Positions 33,707 through 41,181 of a stretch of 53,835 nucleotides of DNA are shown one piece after another. Every line of letters starts with the position of its first letter. Position 1 is the stretch's first letter. Position numbers and translations under genes: made by a program. The notes beneath the pieces were generated by a model that saw nothing but the letters and a program-made list of their open reading frames with translations, was not told where the DNA came from and did not search any database. Source of the DNA: an uncultured Pelagibacteraceae bacterium (GTDB lineage Bacteria; Pseudomonadota; Alphaproteobacteria; Pelagibacterales; Pelagibacteraceae); the NCBI GenBank assembly GCA_902611145.1, contig CACLYO010000008.1:1-53835 (forward strand), given 5' to 3'.

Positions 33707-33892
33707 ATGGACACGGATAAGTTTAAATCAATTGCGTTGAACATGGACACTTACCAAAAGCTTCGAGAGTTGTCGGATAAACAGTTTGAAATGCCACAAT
33801 CAATGGCAAAGACAGCTGCTTATTATATTCAACTTGCTCATAAAGACTTTTCAGAAAAGAATAAAAATGGAAAATCGAGAGCAAAAGCTTAA
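33707..33892 (+). CDS. Ribbon-helix-helix-like small protein
   Basis: 61 aa. FKSIALNMDTYQKLRELSDK followed by a helix (SMAKTAAYYIQLA) follows the RHH/Arc-type pattern: one strand then two helices. Possible dimeric DNA-binding regulator. Overlaps the next gene by 26 bp. Confidence 0.55.
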   Translation: MDTDKFKSIALNMDTYQKLRELSDKQFEMPQSMAKTAAYYIQLAHKDFSEKNKNGKSRAKA

Positions 33893-34175
33893 AGAAATCC
33901 GTAAATCTAAACAAGAAGAATATGGCGACTTTGGTGTAGCTATGAACGACATAGGTCATCTGTGGTCAGTTCTTCTTGGATTAGATGCAGCAATTCCAGG
34001 TCATGTTGTTGCTAATATGTATGTAGCAGCCAAGCTATATCGAACTAAAAAAAAATTTAAAAAAGATACTTACGTTGATGCAGCTAACTATCTTTATCAA
34101 GCAGAAGAAATGCATAAGCAAGAAGAAGAAATATTTAACACTCAAGGAATAGTTAAGGATCAGGTGGATGGATAA
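33867..34175 (+). CDS. DUF6378-like protein
   Basis: 102 aa from ATG 33867 (MENREQKLKE); a longer frame starting at 33786 has an unlikely N-terminus. EEYGDFGVAMNDIGHLWSVL, then HVVANMYVAAKLYRTKKK and YVDAANYLYQAEE, is the pattern of the DUF6378 family in phages (helical, MazG-fold-like). Role unknown; may be nucleotide related. Confidence 0.7.
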   Translation: MENREQKLKEIRKSKQEEYGDFGVAMNDIGHLWSVLLGLDAAIPGHVVANMYVAAKLYRTKKKFKKDTYVDAANYLYQAEEMHKQEEEIFNTQGIVKDQVDG

Positions 34176-34458
34176 CATAATCAAATTTCCTACTACAACT
34201 GAAAAAGAATATGTGGATGGCACTAAACTTGCAAAAGAAGCCTTTACTAAAATGAAAACTACAGAAGAAAATCTTAATTGGAGATTAAATTTTAAAGATT
34301 GGCACGATTACAAGCTAAGTGAAATTGATGTTGAGGTAGTAGCACTATTTGGTGAACACATGAAATTAACACCAGTTGTAGCAGCAAGATTAAATACATT
34401 ACTAGCTGAGTTCCTTTGTAAAATTAAATATGCAGATCCATTAGACGAGTATTATTAA
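34168..34458 (+). CDS. Small hypothetical protein
   Basis: 96 aa, mostly helical, acidic/basic mix, no recognised family. Overlaps the preceding gene by 8 bp and lies one base before the next start, so it is part of the rightward early operon. Confidence 0.6.
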   Translation: MDNIIKFPTTTEKEYVDGTKLAKEAFTKMKTTEENLNWRLNFKDWHDYKLSEIDVEVVALFGEHMKLTPVVAARLNTLLAEFLCKIKYADPLDEYY

Positions 34459-34459
34459 T

Positions 34460-34777
34460 ATGAGTAGAAAAAATAACGATAAAAATTATCAAACGTATGT
34501 AAGCTATCAAGCTTTCAGTTCTGATATGCCAGTCCACCAAGTTAATGACAGTAAATGGTGGCTTAAAATTGAAAACAAAATTCCAGCATTCTTTATTGCT
34601 GCTGAGAATGTGTTCCGCCAAATGCCAGCGGAATGCTTTTATTTAACCGCTGAACGATCAACAACAATGAATATGAGTAATTGGCAAAAGCAATGTGAAG
34701 ATTATTTCGGCAAAACTATAGAGGAAATAAAATGCCTGACCATCAAAGAGGAAGTAGAAAAACAGAAGAAGATATAG
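34460..34777 (+). CDS. Small hypothetical protein
   Basis: 105 aa with aromatic-rich segments (KNYQTYVSYQAFSS, SKWWLKIEN). No family recognised. Its end overlaps the XRE regulator start by 46 bp. Confidence 0.55.
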   Translation: MSRKNNDKNYQTYVSYQAFSSDMPVHQVNDSKWWLKIENKIPAFFIAAENVFRQMPAECFYLTAERSTTMNMSNWQKQCEDYFGKTIEEIKCLTIKEEVEKQKKI

Positions 34778-35121
34778 CTTTTAATGCTGTTGTAGGTAGA
34801 AATATAAAATACTTAAGAAGAGCAAGAAAGCTTAACCAAACAAAAGTAGCTGATCATTGCAAAGTTAAATTTCAGCAACTACAAAAATACGAAAAAGGAA
34901 TTAATGGATGTACTGCTTATAGATTACATCAATTAGCTAAATTTTTTAAAGTTGGATTAGATGTCTTAGTTGATCCCAATATGATTACAAAGCATAGAGG
35001 ATTTACTGGTCAAGATGATTGGATAGACAAAGAATTAACACCTCAAGATGCTGGTTATCTTAAACCACAAAAAGATATAGGTAGTCTTGAAGAAATTATG
35101 GAGGCTGTTAAATGTCCATAA
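34732..35121 (+). CDS. XRE-family transcriptional regulator (Cro-like)
   Basis: 129 aa. A classic HTH_3 domain occupies about 20-80: GRNIKYLRRARKLNQTKVAD then KFQQLQKYEKGINGCTAYRL and FKVGLDVLV. GAGGAAA is the ribosome-binding site. It has no S24 domain, so it resembles a Cro or DNA-binding-only regulator, possibly antagonist of the 505-aa protein. Confidence 0.85.
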   Translation: MPDHQRGSRKTEEDIAFNAVVGRNIKYLRRARKLNQTKVADHCKVKFQQLQKYEKGINGCTAYRLHQLAKFFKVGLDVLVDPNMITKHRGFTGQDDWIDKELTPQDAGYLKPQKDIGSLEEIMEAVKCP

Positions 35122-35477
35122 TCAAAGCAGACAAAGTAGAGATAGAAATACAAGAACAAACTGATCCTGAAGCTGCTAATCAATTTATGACTGTTGTTAG
35201 CTATCAGCCTGAAGGATTATTAAGTAAAGAAATAATTACTCTTCTTTTATCAGATACAAAACCGTTTATTAAAAAAACAATAGACTTAGGTAATAGAGTT
35301 GTGCGTAAAGAAGAAACTGTTGCAGCTCCTGAAGCTAAAAAGGATTGGTTTGTTGGAAATAATCTAAACGATAAAATTTATACTGGCTCATTGGATGAAG
35401 TAAAAGACAAGCTAGAAAAAGATCAAGATGGCGGCAGATATTATAGAGACAGCAAACTAACACCTGACGGTTATTAA
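35112..35477 (+). CDS. Small hypothetical protein
   Basis: 121 aa, no recognised family. Hydrophobic-strand N-terminus (VEIEIQEQT, FMTVVSYQPEG), charged middle and C-terminal DGGRYYRDSKLTPDGY. Overlaps the XRE gene by 10 bp. Confidence 0.55.
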   Translation: MSIIKADKVEIEIQEQTDPEAANQFMTVVSYQPEGLLSKEIITLLLSDTKPFIKKTIDLGNRVVRKEETVAAPEAKKDWFVGNNLNDKIYTGSLDEVKDKLEKDQDGGRYYRDSKLTPDGY

Positions 35478-35479
35478 TA

Positions 35480-35695
35480 ATGAATAAAATAATTAAAACA
35501 TCTGAAGGTAATACTGACTTTGTATTAAAAGAAGAATATCAAAATGAAGATAAAGCAATTGAAGGAAAAGATCCTCTAGCTTCAGATATTGAAATACAAA
35601 ATCTAAAAATAGAAAACATAAAATATAAACTAAAGGAGGTTTTAAGTGATGGCGAAGCTAGATCAGAAGCTGCTAAGACTAGAGAAGAGACATAA
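35480..35695 (+). CDS. Small hypothetical protein
   Basis: 71 aa, acidic, Lys/Glu-rich, no recognised family. Starts two bases after the preceding stop; its last 50 bp overlap the next gene, whose Shine-Dalgarno lies inside it. Confidence 0.5.
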   Translation: MNKIIKTSEGNTDFVLKEEYQNEDKAIEGKDPLASDIEIQNLKIENIKYKLKEVLSDGEARSEAAKTREET

Positions 35696-35918
35696 AGGTT
35701 TATCAAGAGTAGCAGCAGCTATTAATGATCTTTATATTTATGGAGTGTATGAGAGTAATTTTCCAGATCTTATGGAAAAATTAAATGAGGCTAAGGATGC
35801 TTGTAAAGAAGAGCTTAGAGATACTCATGTTGAAATAGTATCTATAACAAAAGCTAATGAAATGATGCAGCTACCTCCATCAACAGAAGAGCAATTAACT
35901 GACGTATTTGAGGAATGA
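35649..35918 (+). CDS. Small helical hypothetical protein with strong RBS
   Basis: 89 aa, helical and charged, no family. AGGAGG (35634-35639) precedes the ATG at 9-nt spacing; an in-frame GTG at 35646 is also possible. Start choice rests on ATG preference. The end overlaps the 27-aa gene (ATGA). Confidence 0.6.
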   Translation: MAKLDQKLLRLEKRHKGLSRVAAAINDLYIYGVYESNFPDLMEKLNEAKDACKEELRDTHVEIVSITKANEMMQLPPSTEEQLTDVFEE

Positions 35919-36001
35919 TGGATAAAATATTCTTTATTATCTTTTCTAGTTTAACTTTTATGATTTTTTTATCAATTTATATGCTGGTGTTTGTTAAATG
36001 A
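35918..36001 (+). CDS. 27-aa single-TM micropeptide
   Basis: MDKIFFIIFSSLTFMIFLS continuing as a hydrophobic helix. Both ends form ATGA overlaps with the neighbouring genes, so it is exactly inserted in the coupled chain. Probably an inner-membrane peptide; role unknown (superinfection or lysis timing are guesses). Confidence 0.65.
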   Translation: MDKIFFIIFSSLTFMIFLSIYMLVFVK

Positions 36002-36210
36002 CTTATGTTGGAATATTTGATGAGATAGAAAAGAAAGATGAGAATAAAGCTTTAAAGAAAAGAATAAAAGAATTGGAAGGAATAAACAAAGACCATCAAA
36101 AGTTAAATGGTAAATTACACCAAGAGAATAAAAGACTTAAAGAAGATATAGATAGACTTTCTGAAGAAAGAGATAATTACAAGACATTAGCAGAAAATAA
36201 AGCCACATAG
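35998..36210 (+). CDS. Coiled-coil protein, end of early operon
   Basis: 70 aa, nearly all heptads (ALKKRIKELEGINKDHQKLN). No family; last gene of the rightward arm, convergent with the integrase unit. Confidence 0.6.
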   Translation: MTYVGIFDEIEKKDENKALKKRIKELEGINKDHQKLNGKLHQENKRLKEDIDRLSEERDNYKTLAENKAT

Positions 36211-36215
36211 AAGCA

Positions 36216-36276
36216 CGGAGACTGCGATTAAACAATCTCCATGACCTCTACTGCCTAGTTAGGCAACATATTTTTT
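36216..36276 (+). terminator. Hairpins between convergent early operon and integrase unit
   Basis: GGAGA...TCTCC (36216-36239) and TGCCTA-GT-TAGGCA (36251-36264), the latter followed by ATATTTTTT on the plus strand. They lie exactly between convergent units, so a bidirectional terminator is plausible. The second hairpin overlaps the last codons of the 53-aa minus gene. Confidence 0.5.
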
Positions 36277-36420
36277 AGGAAAAATAACAATATTTGAATT
36301 TGGCAAAAGCTTCTTAACCTTTTTCCAGTTAGCCATTTCGCCAAATGTAGTGTGTGAATGAAACTCTTTTCCAAGTTTCTTTGAATAATATTTAACTGCT
36401 GAAAAGTCTTTAATTTTCAT
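36259..36420 (-). CDS. 53-aa basic protein next to integrase (excisionase candidate)
   Basis: The minus strand from ATG 36420 encodes MKIKDFSAVKYYSKKLGKEF, then HSHTTFGEMANWKKVKKLL and ends FPKKYVA. It overlaps the integrase stop by 11 bp, so the two are cotranscribed. Small size, strong positive charge and location suit a recombination directionality factor, but no helix-turn-helix is obvious by eye. Confidence 0.6.
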   Translation of the reverse strand: MKIKDFSAVKYYSKKLGKEFHSHTTFGEMANWKKVKKLLPNSNIVIFPKKYVA

Positions 36421-37717
36421 TATTAACTCCGCTAGTTAATGGTATTGCGTTAATTAAAGATTGATCTACTTTAGCTTCGTGTTCAGCACCACCTCTTAAA
36501 TTTAGATGTTTGCCATATCTTCTTTTAGAAAATTTAGGATCTTTATGACCAATATAATTACACACAAAGTTGTCAGTTAATGGAACATTAGAGTTTTGTG
36601 CATCCCACAAACAAGTAGCAGCAAAGTGTCTAAATGTTTTAGTAGGTGCAGTTCCAAAAATAGACCATTCAACAACAACTCTTTTTTTATTTAATCTTCC
36701 TTTTTCTCCAACTAAATTAACCTTTGCAAAGCCTAAATTATGATATGCCATGTTAAGCATATCTCTAATTGTTCTATCGCAAACTGGAACTATATATTCC
36801 TCAGTTTTCATTAATGATGGAAATAACCAAGAAATTTTATGAGGTGTAAAGTGTCTTGTATGTTTAGCTTTCCATTGAACTAGGATTGGCATTAAGTTTG
36901 GATGAATACGATAAGTTCTTCTTGATCCATCTTTCTTTCCATAACCTTTTTCAGTACCTACTAGAGTTAGTTCAACTGTTATAGTTTTATTAATTAAATC
37001 AATAACTTTCCACTTAAGACCTCTTAACTCCGACATTCTCATTCCTGTAAATAGGAATAAAGAAACAATAGTAAAATACATCCAGTCTTTAGTTGATGGA
37101 TTATTTTTTTTTGTTGGATCAAAGTAAGCCATTAATCTTTCAGCTTGTTCTAAAGTAATCATTGGAGTTTCTTTAGACTGCATTTCTTTAGGATCTTTTG
37201 GAATTAACTCTTCTTGATCTCTACATTTAAAGTCCTCCATTGCGCCAATAGAAGTAATATAATTTTTTCTCTTGGCATACTTTAAAGCAGTCTTAAATGT
37301 CATAACTACATTTTCAGACTGTATCCATGAATTACCTAAACTTATTAACTTTGTAAAAAAATCAACAGCAACACCTTCAGTTACTTCATTAACTAAAATG
37401 TTTGGATCAAAGTTAGGAGCAATATGTTTTCTATACATACTCATATAAGGCTTCATAGACATATACTTTCCACCTAACCTATCGTTCTGACCAATTGATA
37501 TTTTATGTTCTGCAAATTCTTTATACAAATTTACAAAGGTTTTTTTAGAAACAAGAGCATTTGTATCAATAGCTTTAGCTCGTATTTTTGCTCTCTCTAA
37601 ATTAACCTCACTCTTTAATGTAGATTTAAAAACAACTTTATATTTACCATCTACTTTTAAAAGCAGCCTATGATATTTACAGCCACCTTTAGGTTTCATT
37701 ATTTTTGTTAACGGCAT
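36410..37717 (-). CDS. int: Tyrosine recombinase (integrase)
   Basis: 435 aa from the second ATG (MPLTKIMK), which has AAGGA about 8 nt upstream; the first ATG at 37723 is too close to it. Catalytic core: R in GMRMSELRGLKW, K in the TEKGYGKKDGSRR loop, R in TKTFRHFAA, IGH, and Y in RRYGKH. The first His of the H-x-x-R motif is replaced by Lys (KTFR). It integrates the phage into the anticodon loop of tRNA-Ser. In the lysogen it is downstream of the host glycosyltransferase and the tRNA 5' half in the same direction, so host transcription may reach it. Confidence 0.95.
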   Translation of the reverse strand: MPLTKIMKPKGGCKYHRLLLKVDGKYKVVFKSTLKSEVNLERAKIRAKAIDTNALVSKKTFVNLYKEFAEHKISIGQNDRLGGKYMSMKPYMSMYRKHIAPNFDPNILVNEVTEGVAVDFFTKLISLGNSWIQSENVVMTFKTALKYAKRKNYITSIGAMEDFKCRDQEELIPKDPKEMQSKETPMITLEQAERLMAYFDPTKKNNPSTKDWMYFTIVSLFLFTGMRMSELRGLKWKVIDLINKTITVELTLVGTEKGYGKKDGSRRTYRIHPNLMPILVQWKAKHTRHFTPHKISWLFPSLMKTEEYIVPVCDRTIRDMLNMAYHNLGFAKVNLVGEKGRLNKKRVVVEWSIFGTAPTKTFRHFAATCLWDAQNSNVPLTDNFVCNYIGHKDPKFSKRRYGKHLNLRGGAEHEAKVDQSLINAIPLTSGVNNEN

Positions 37718-37936
37718 TAACATATCCTTTCTTTTTTAGTTTCTGAGGATAGATATGCAAATAAAGTTTCAAAAAACCGCATACAAGAATTTGTGTTAAC
37801 GATTAACATTTCGTTAACATTCTTTTCTTTGATGTTGTGATTTTGTAGGATTGGCAATGATTAAATAACCAAGTATTTATTAGATTATTTATATCAAGGA
37901 TTGCATATTCTCTCATTGATAGAGAGTATTAATGGT
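37718..37936. promoter_or_regulatory. Integrase upstream region and attP right arm
   Basis: No gene. Contains the repeats TGTTAACGATTA (37794-37805) and TCGTTAACATT (37811-37821), and a short inverted repeat TCTCT...AGAGA (CTCTCATTGATAGAGAG, 37911-37927) just before attR. These are candidates for integrase arm sites and a regulatory hairpin. Confidence 0.5.
37794..37821 (+). repeat. GTTAAC-type repeats near attR
   Basis: Two oppositely oriented copies: TGTTAACGATTA, identical to 1211-1222 near attL, and TCGTTAACATT, identical to 27607-27617. Candidate arm-type binding sites. Confidence 0.5.
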
Positions 37937-37943
37937 TTAGCAA
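37937..37943 (+). other. attR crossover core (7 bp)
   Basis: TTAGCAA, identical to attL. On the reconstructed attP it is the centre of TGGTTTAGCAAACCA, a perfect inverted repeat with a 3-bp centre, whereas in attB it is the anticodon loop. Confidence 0.85.
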
Positions 37944-37976
37944 CCGATTGGTTTCAGCCATCTCACCCACTCTTCC
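37937..37976 (-). pseudogene. 5' half of host tRNA-Ser(GCU)
   Basis: Read on minus: acceptor GGAAGAG, D arm, anticodon stem ATCGG and loop TTGCTAA; then prophage sequence begins (ACCATTAA) with no variable or T arm. It pairs with the 3' half at 1028-1087. Only 20 bp separate it from the stop of the upstream glycosyltransferase, so it may be cotranscribed with that gene. Confidence 0.9.
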
Positions 37977-37996
37977 AATAAAAATGCCTAATTCAT

Positions 37997-39556
37997 TTAT
38001 TTAGAGATAAATGATATTTGCAAGTTATTTCTTTTAACAGAACTAATATCATCTTTAAAGAATTTATTATAACAAGTATTGGCTTCGTCCAAATTAAAAT
38101 TAGTGTTATCCACTCTATTTATAAAAATTATTAAATCATATTTTTCATCTGTAGATACAAATTTAAAATCATGCTTTGTATATTTATTTAAATAAAATTT
38201 AACTATTTGTGGATTGAGACCACAAGTGGCGAGTCTATAACTTTTGTAATTAGAAAATACTTTATTTTTTTCGGCTTTATAAATTAGTTCTTTAAGACTT
38301 GTGCCCCAATAATCATTTTCAAATCTATTAAGATTGTTAGAAAATTTACCGTTAAAATTATTAACAAAAATATAGTGATAAGGAGTTAATTTAAAAAAAA
38401 TAAATAAATTAAATAAAAATAAAAAAACCAGTAAGTACTTTAACAACTTAAAAGAAGATAAATAAATGTAAAAAATTGTTAAAGAAGACAATATTAAGAA
38501 AAAAGGTATAATATATAAGAAATAACGAATACCATCTGTTATTCCGGGATCCAAAATTAATATTAATGTTAATAAAAAAACAATATTAATAAAAATATAA
38601 ATAAAACTTCTAGTAGGAACAAAATTTTTAGTAAATTTTTTATCAAAAAGAATTATTGGAAAAAAAAGAAAAGAAATGACAGCATATATTGGCATTTTGA
38701 AAAATAAAAAAACAAAAATATAATACCAGGGTGTGTTAGCTGTGGAATAAAACTCTCCATTTAAAACAGATAATGGTAGACCGAAAGTTGAATTCATAAA
38801 GTTATTGAAATAAATTTTAATATGAATAATTGAGTCAACTATTAAATTAGAATGTGTGTCTGGCCAAAATAATATTGTAATTATTAAACTTGAAATAAAA
38901 ACAATAATTAAATCTATTATAAATTTTTTTGAATTTAATAAAATATTTTTATATTTAAATAGTTCAAAAATTAAAACTACAAAAACAGGAAATAAAGCAA
39001 CTACAAAAGTTAATCTAATTCCTAAACCTAAGGAAAATAAAAGGATTAAATAAATTAAATAATTATTTTTTTTTTTTAAATTATTTATATTTTCGAAATA
39101 TTTTAATGAAATACATAAAATCCATATATAAGAAAAAGCAAAAATAGTATCTTTTGGATTTATTGAAAAATGACCAAAGAATATGGGATTTAAAAAACAT
39201 ATTAAAAAACAAATTTTAGCTATTTTATAATTAAATAATTTTTTTGTTATTTGATAAATTCCAAAAACTGTAAGGGTTGAAAAGATTAAATTAAATAAAT
39301 GATGCGATTCAACTAGATATTTTTTTGGAAAATTTTTTGAAAAAAAAGTAGATAAAAAATCATACAGACCATAATGAAAAATGAACCTAGAGCTTTCATA
39401 TTCTCTTTGTCCAAGAGAAAAAATGTACTTAAAAATATTTTCTCCATTCTTATAATGATAAAATTCATCCCAAGTTGAGCCAACAATAAATGAACAATAT
39501 AAAGAATATGAAAATAAAAAAAATAAAATTATATATTCTAATGATTTTCTGCTCAC
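37997..39556 (-). CDS. Membrane glycosyltransferase (GT39/PMT-like)
   Basis: 519 aa with about ten hydrophobic segments. After TM1 comes STWDEFYHYKNGE (around residue 27), the catalytic Asp-Glu loop of the protein-mannosyltransferase/ArnT superfamily, and FSINPKDTIFAFSYIW further on. Soluble C-terminal part about 60 aa. Likely transfers sugar from a lipid carrier to a cell-surface molecule; substrate unknown. It is transcribed toward the split tRNA. Confidence 0.7.
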   Translation of the reverse strand: MSRKSLEYIILFFLFSYSLYCSFIVGSTWDEFYHYKNGENIFKYIFSLGQREYESSRFIFHYGLYDFLSTFFSKNFPKKYLVESHHLFNLIFSTLTVFGIYQITKKLFNYKIAKICFLICFLNPIFFGHFSINPKDTIFAFSYIWILCISLKYFENINNLKKKNNYLIYLILLFSLGLGIRLTFVVALFPVFVVLIFELFKYKNILLNSKKFIIDLIIVFISSLIITILFWPDTHSNLIVDSIIHIKIYFNNFMNSTFGLPLSVLNGEFYSTANTPWYYIFVFLFFKMPIYAVISFLFFPIILFDKKFTKNFVPTRSFIYIFINIVFLLTLILILDPGITDGIRYFLYIIPFFLILSSLTIFYIYLSSFKLLKYLLVFLFLFNLFIFFKLTPYHYIFVNNFNGKFSNNLNRFENDYWGTSLKELIYKAEKNKVFSNYKSYRLATCGLNPQIVKFYLNKYTKHDFKFVSTDEKYDLIIFINRVDNTNFNLDEANTCYNKFFKDDISSVKRNNLQISFISK

Positions 39557-39559
39557 TTA

Positions 39560-39859
39560 TTATTCAATATTATTTTTATCTAAATCAGTAAATTCTTTCT
39601 GAATTTTTTTAAACAATTTATAAAATAAAACTTTATCTTCATCAGAAAAAATTTTATCTTTTTCTAATCCTTTTGATATTTCTGATCTAATTTTTTGTTT
39701 GATATCACTTCTAGTTTTACTATCACTTAATGATATTATTTTGTCTATTTTTTCAAGTCTTTCACCAAGCAAAACATTAAAAACAATATTTATTACAACA
39801 ATTACAGCAATTGTTATTGCGACTAATTTGATTAAAAATGGTTTAAGATTTTCTTTCAT
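39560..39859 (-). CDS. Small membrane protein, upstream of glycosyltransferase
   Basis: 99 aa: one TM helix at about 8-32, then a charged helical domain. No family. It ends three bases before the glycosyltransferase start, so it forms an operon with it. Confidence 0.6.
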   Translation of the reverse strand: MKENLKPFLIKLVAITIAVIVVINIVFNVLLGERLEKIDKIISLSDSKTRSDIKQKIRSEISKGLEKDKIFSDEDKVLFYKLFKKIQKEFTDLDKNNIE

Positions 39860-39927
39860 TTAAATTAATTGGATATATTATTTTACTAAATTAAATTATT
39901 AAATTATATAAAAAATTCATATTAAAT

Positions 39928-41181
39928 ATGAAAAACAAATACTCTATTTTTTCACTAATTAAAAATGCTTTTTCATACCATGAAAATTGGCAACGTGCTT
40001 GGAGAGATCCAGAGCCTAAAAAAGAATATGATGTTGTAATAATTGGTGGTGGTGGTCACGGATTGGCAAGTGCTTACTACTTGGCGAAAAAACATAACAT
40101 AACAAACATAGCAGTTCTTGAAAAAGGCTGGATTGGTGGTGGTAACACTGGAAGAAATACAACAATTATAAGATCAAATTATTTGTGGGATGCTAGTGCA
40201 GGATTATATGATCATGCATTAAAAATATGGGAAGGTCTCTCCCAAGAACTTAATTATAATATAATGTTTAGTCAAAGAGGCGTAATGAACTTAGCTCATA
40301 ACCTACAAGATGTAAGAGATTTAAAAAGAAGAACTCATGCTAACAGACTAAATGGTATTGATGCTGTTTGGTTAAATACTGAAGAAGTTGGAAAATTTTG
40401 TCCAATAATAAATACATCGCAAAATATTAGGTATCCTGTTTTGGGAGGAACTTTACAAAAGAGAGCTGGTACAGCAAGACATGATGCTGTGGCTTGGGGT
40501 TATGCTCGAGGAGCTGATGCTATGGGTGTGGACATAATTCAAAATTGTGAAGTTAAAGGAATTAAAAAAAATGGAGATTCAGTTGAAGGAGTTGAAACTA
40601 CAAAAGGTTTTATAAAAACTAAAAAAATTGGGGTAGTTGCTGCTGGTCATTCTAGTGTTATAGCAAGTATGGTCGATTTAAAATTACCATTAGAAAGCAA
40701 ACCTCTTCAAGCTCTTGTATCTGAGCCTGTGAAGCCAATTATAGATACTGTTGTAATGTCAAATGCAGTACATGCTTATGTTAGTCAATCTGATAAAGGG
40801 GAATTAGTTATTGGTGCAGGAACTGACGCTTATTTATCATATACTCAAAGAGGAAGTCACGATGTCGTTGAAGGTACACTAAAAGCAATTTTAGAGCTAT
40901 ACCCTATTTTCAGTAGAATGAAAATGTTAAGACAATGGGGAGGAATTGTAGATATTTGTCCAGATGCAAGCCCAATTATTAGCAAAACTCACATTAAAGG
41001 ATTATATTTTAATTGTGGATGGGGAACTGGTGGATTTAAAGCAACACCAGGTTCGGGTGATTTATTTGCACATACTATTGCTAATGATGAACCTCACAAA
41101 TTAAATTCTAGTTTTAATATAAACAGATTTGTAAGTGGAGATCTAGTTGATGAACACGGAGCGGCTGCTGTAGCACACTAA
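39928..41181 (+). CDS. soxB: Sarcosine oxidase beta subunit
   Basis: 417 aa, usual length. FAD-binding [13 protein letters not shown] (40-52), and [15 protein letters not shown] typical of the beta subunit. In relatives a His of this subunit carries FMN covalently; H185 in [13 protein letters not shown] is the likely residue. With SoxA, SoxD and SoxG it oxidises sarcosine to glycine, formaldehyde (as 5,10-methylene-THF) and H2O2. Start follows a short AT-rich leader without a clear RBS. Stop overlaps soxD (TAATG). Confidence 0.93.
   Translation: MKNKYSIFSLIKNAFSYHENWQRAWRDPEPKKEYDVVIIGGGGHGLASAYYLAKKHNITNIAVLEKGWIGGGNTGRNTTIIRSNYLWDASAGLYDHALKIWEGLSQELNYNIMFSQRGVMNLAHNLQDVRDLKRRTHANRLNGIDAVWLNTEEVGKFCPIINTSQNIRYPVLGGTLQKRAGTARHDAVAWGYARGADAMGVDIIQNCEVKGIKKNGDSVEGVETTKGFIKTKKIGVVAAGHSSVIASMVDLKLPLESKPLQALVSEPVKPIIDTVVMSNAVHAYVSQSDKGELVIGAGTDAYLSYTQRGSHDVVEGTLKAILELYPIFSRMKMLRQWGGIVDICPDASPIISKTHIKGLYFNCGWGTGGFKATPGSGDLFAHTIANDEPHKLNSSFNINRFVSGDLVDEHGAAAVAH

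Larger units (their letters stand above)
1081..37943. mobile_element. Integrated podovirus-like prophage (~36.9 kb)
   Basis: The element is bounded by two copies of TTAGCAA, which is the anticodon loop of host tRNA-Ser(GCU); the host tRNA halves lie just outside. It contains an integrase, recombination genes, a divergent control region, both terminase subunits, portal, scaffold, capsid, tail tubes A and B, internal virion proteins, tail fibre, endolysin and holin. All late genes are on the minus strand, early genes on the plus strand, and the integrase on the minus strand. The gene order portal-scaffold-capsid-tubeA-tubeB-internal proteins-fibre is that of T7-like podoviruses, but the T7-type RNA and DNA polymerases are absent. 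All head, tail, packaging and lysis genes look intact, so it may be inducible. Confidence 0.95.

Noticed and set aside
34424..34621. Minus-strand frames inside the early operon (for example 34035-34223, 34424-34621, 33723-33959)
   Set aside because: They lie opposite tightly packed plus-strand genes and show no motif.
39860..39927. Riboswitch upstream of soxB
   Set aside because: Only 68 bp of AT-rich sequence with no conserved stem or glycine-aptamer core.
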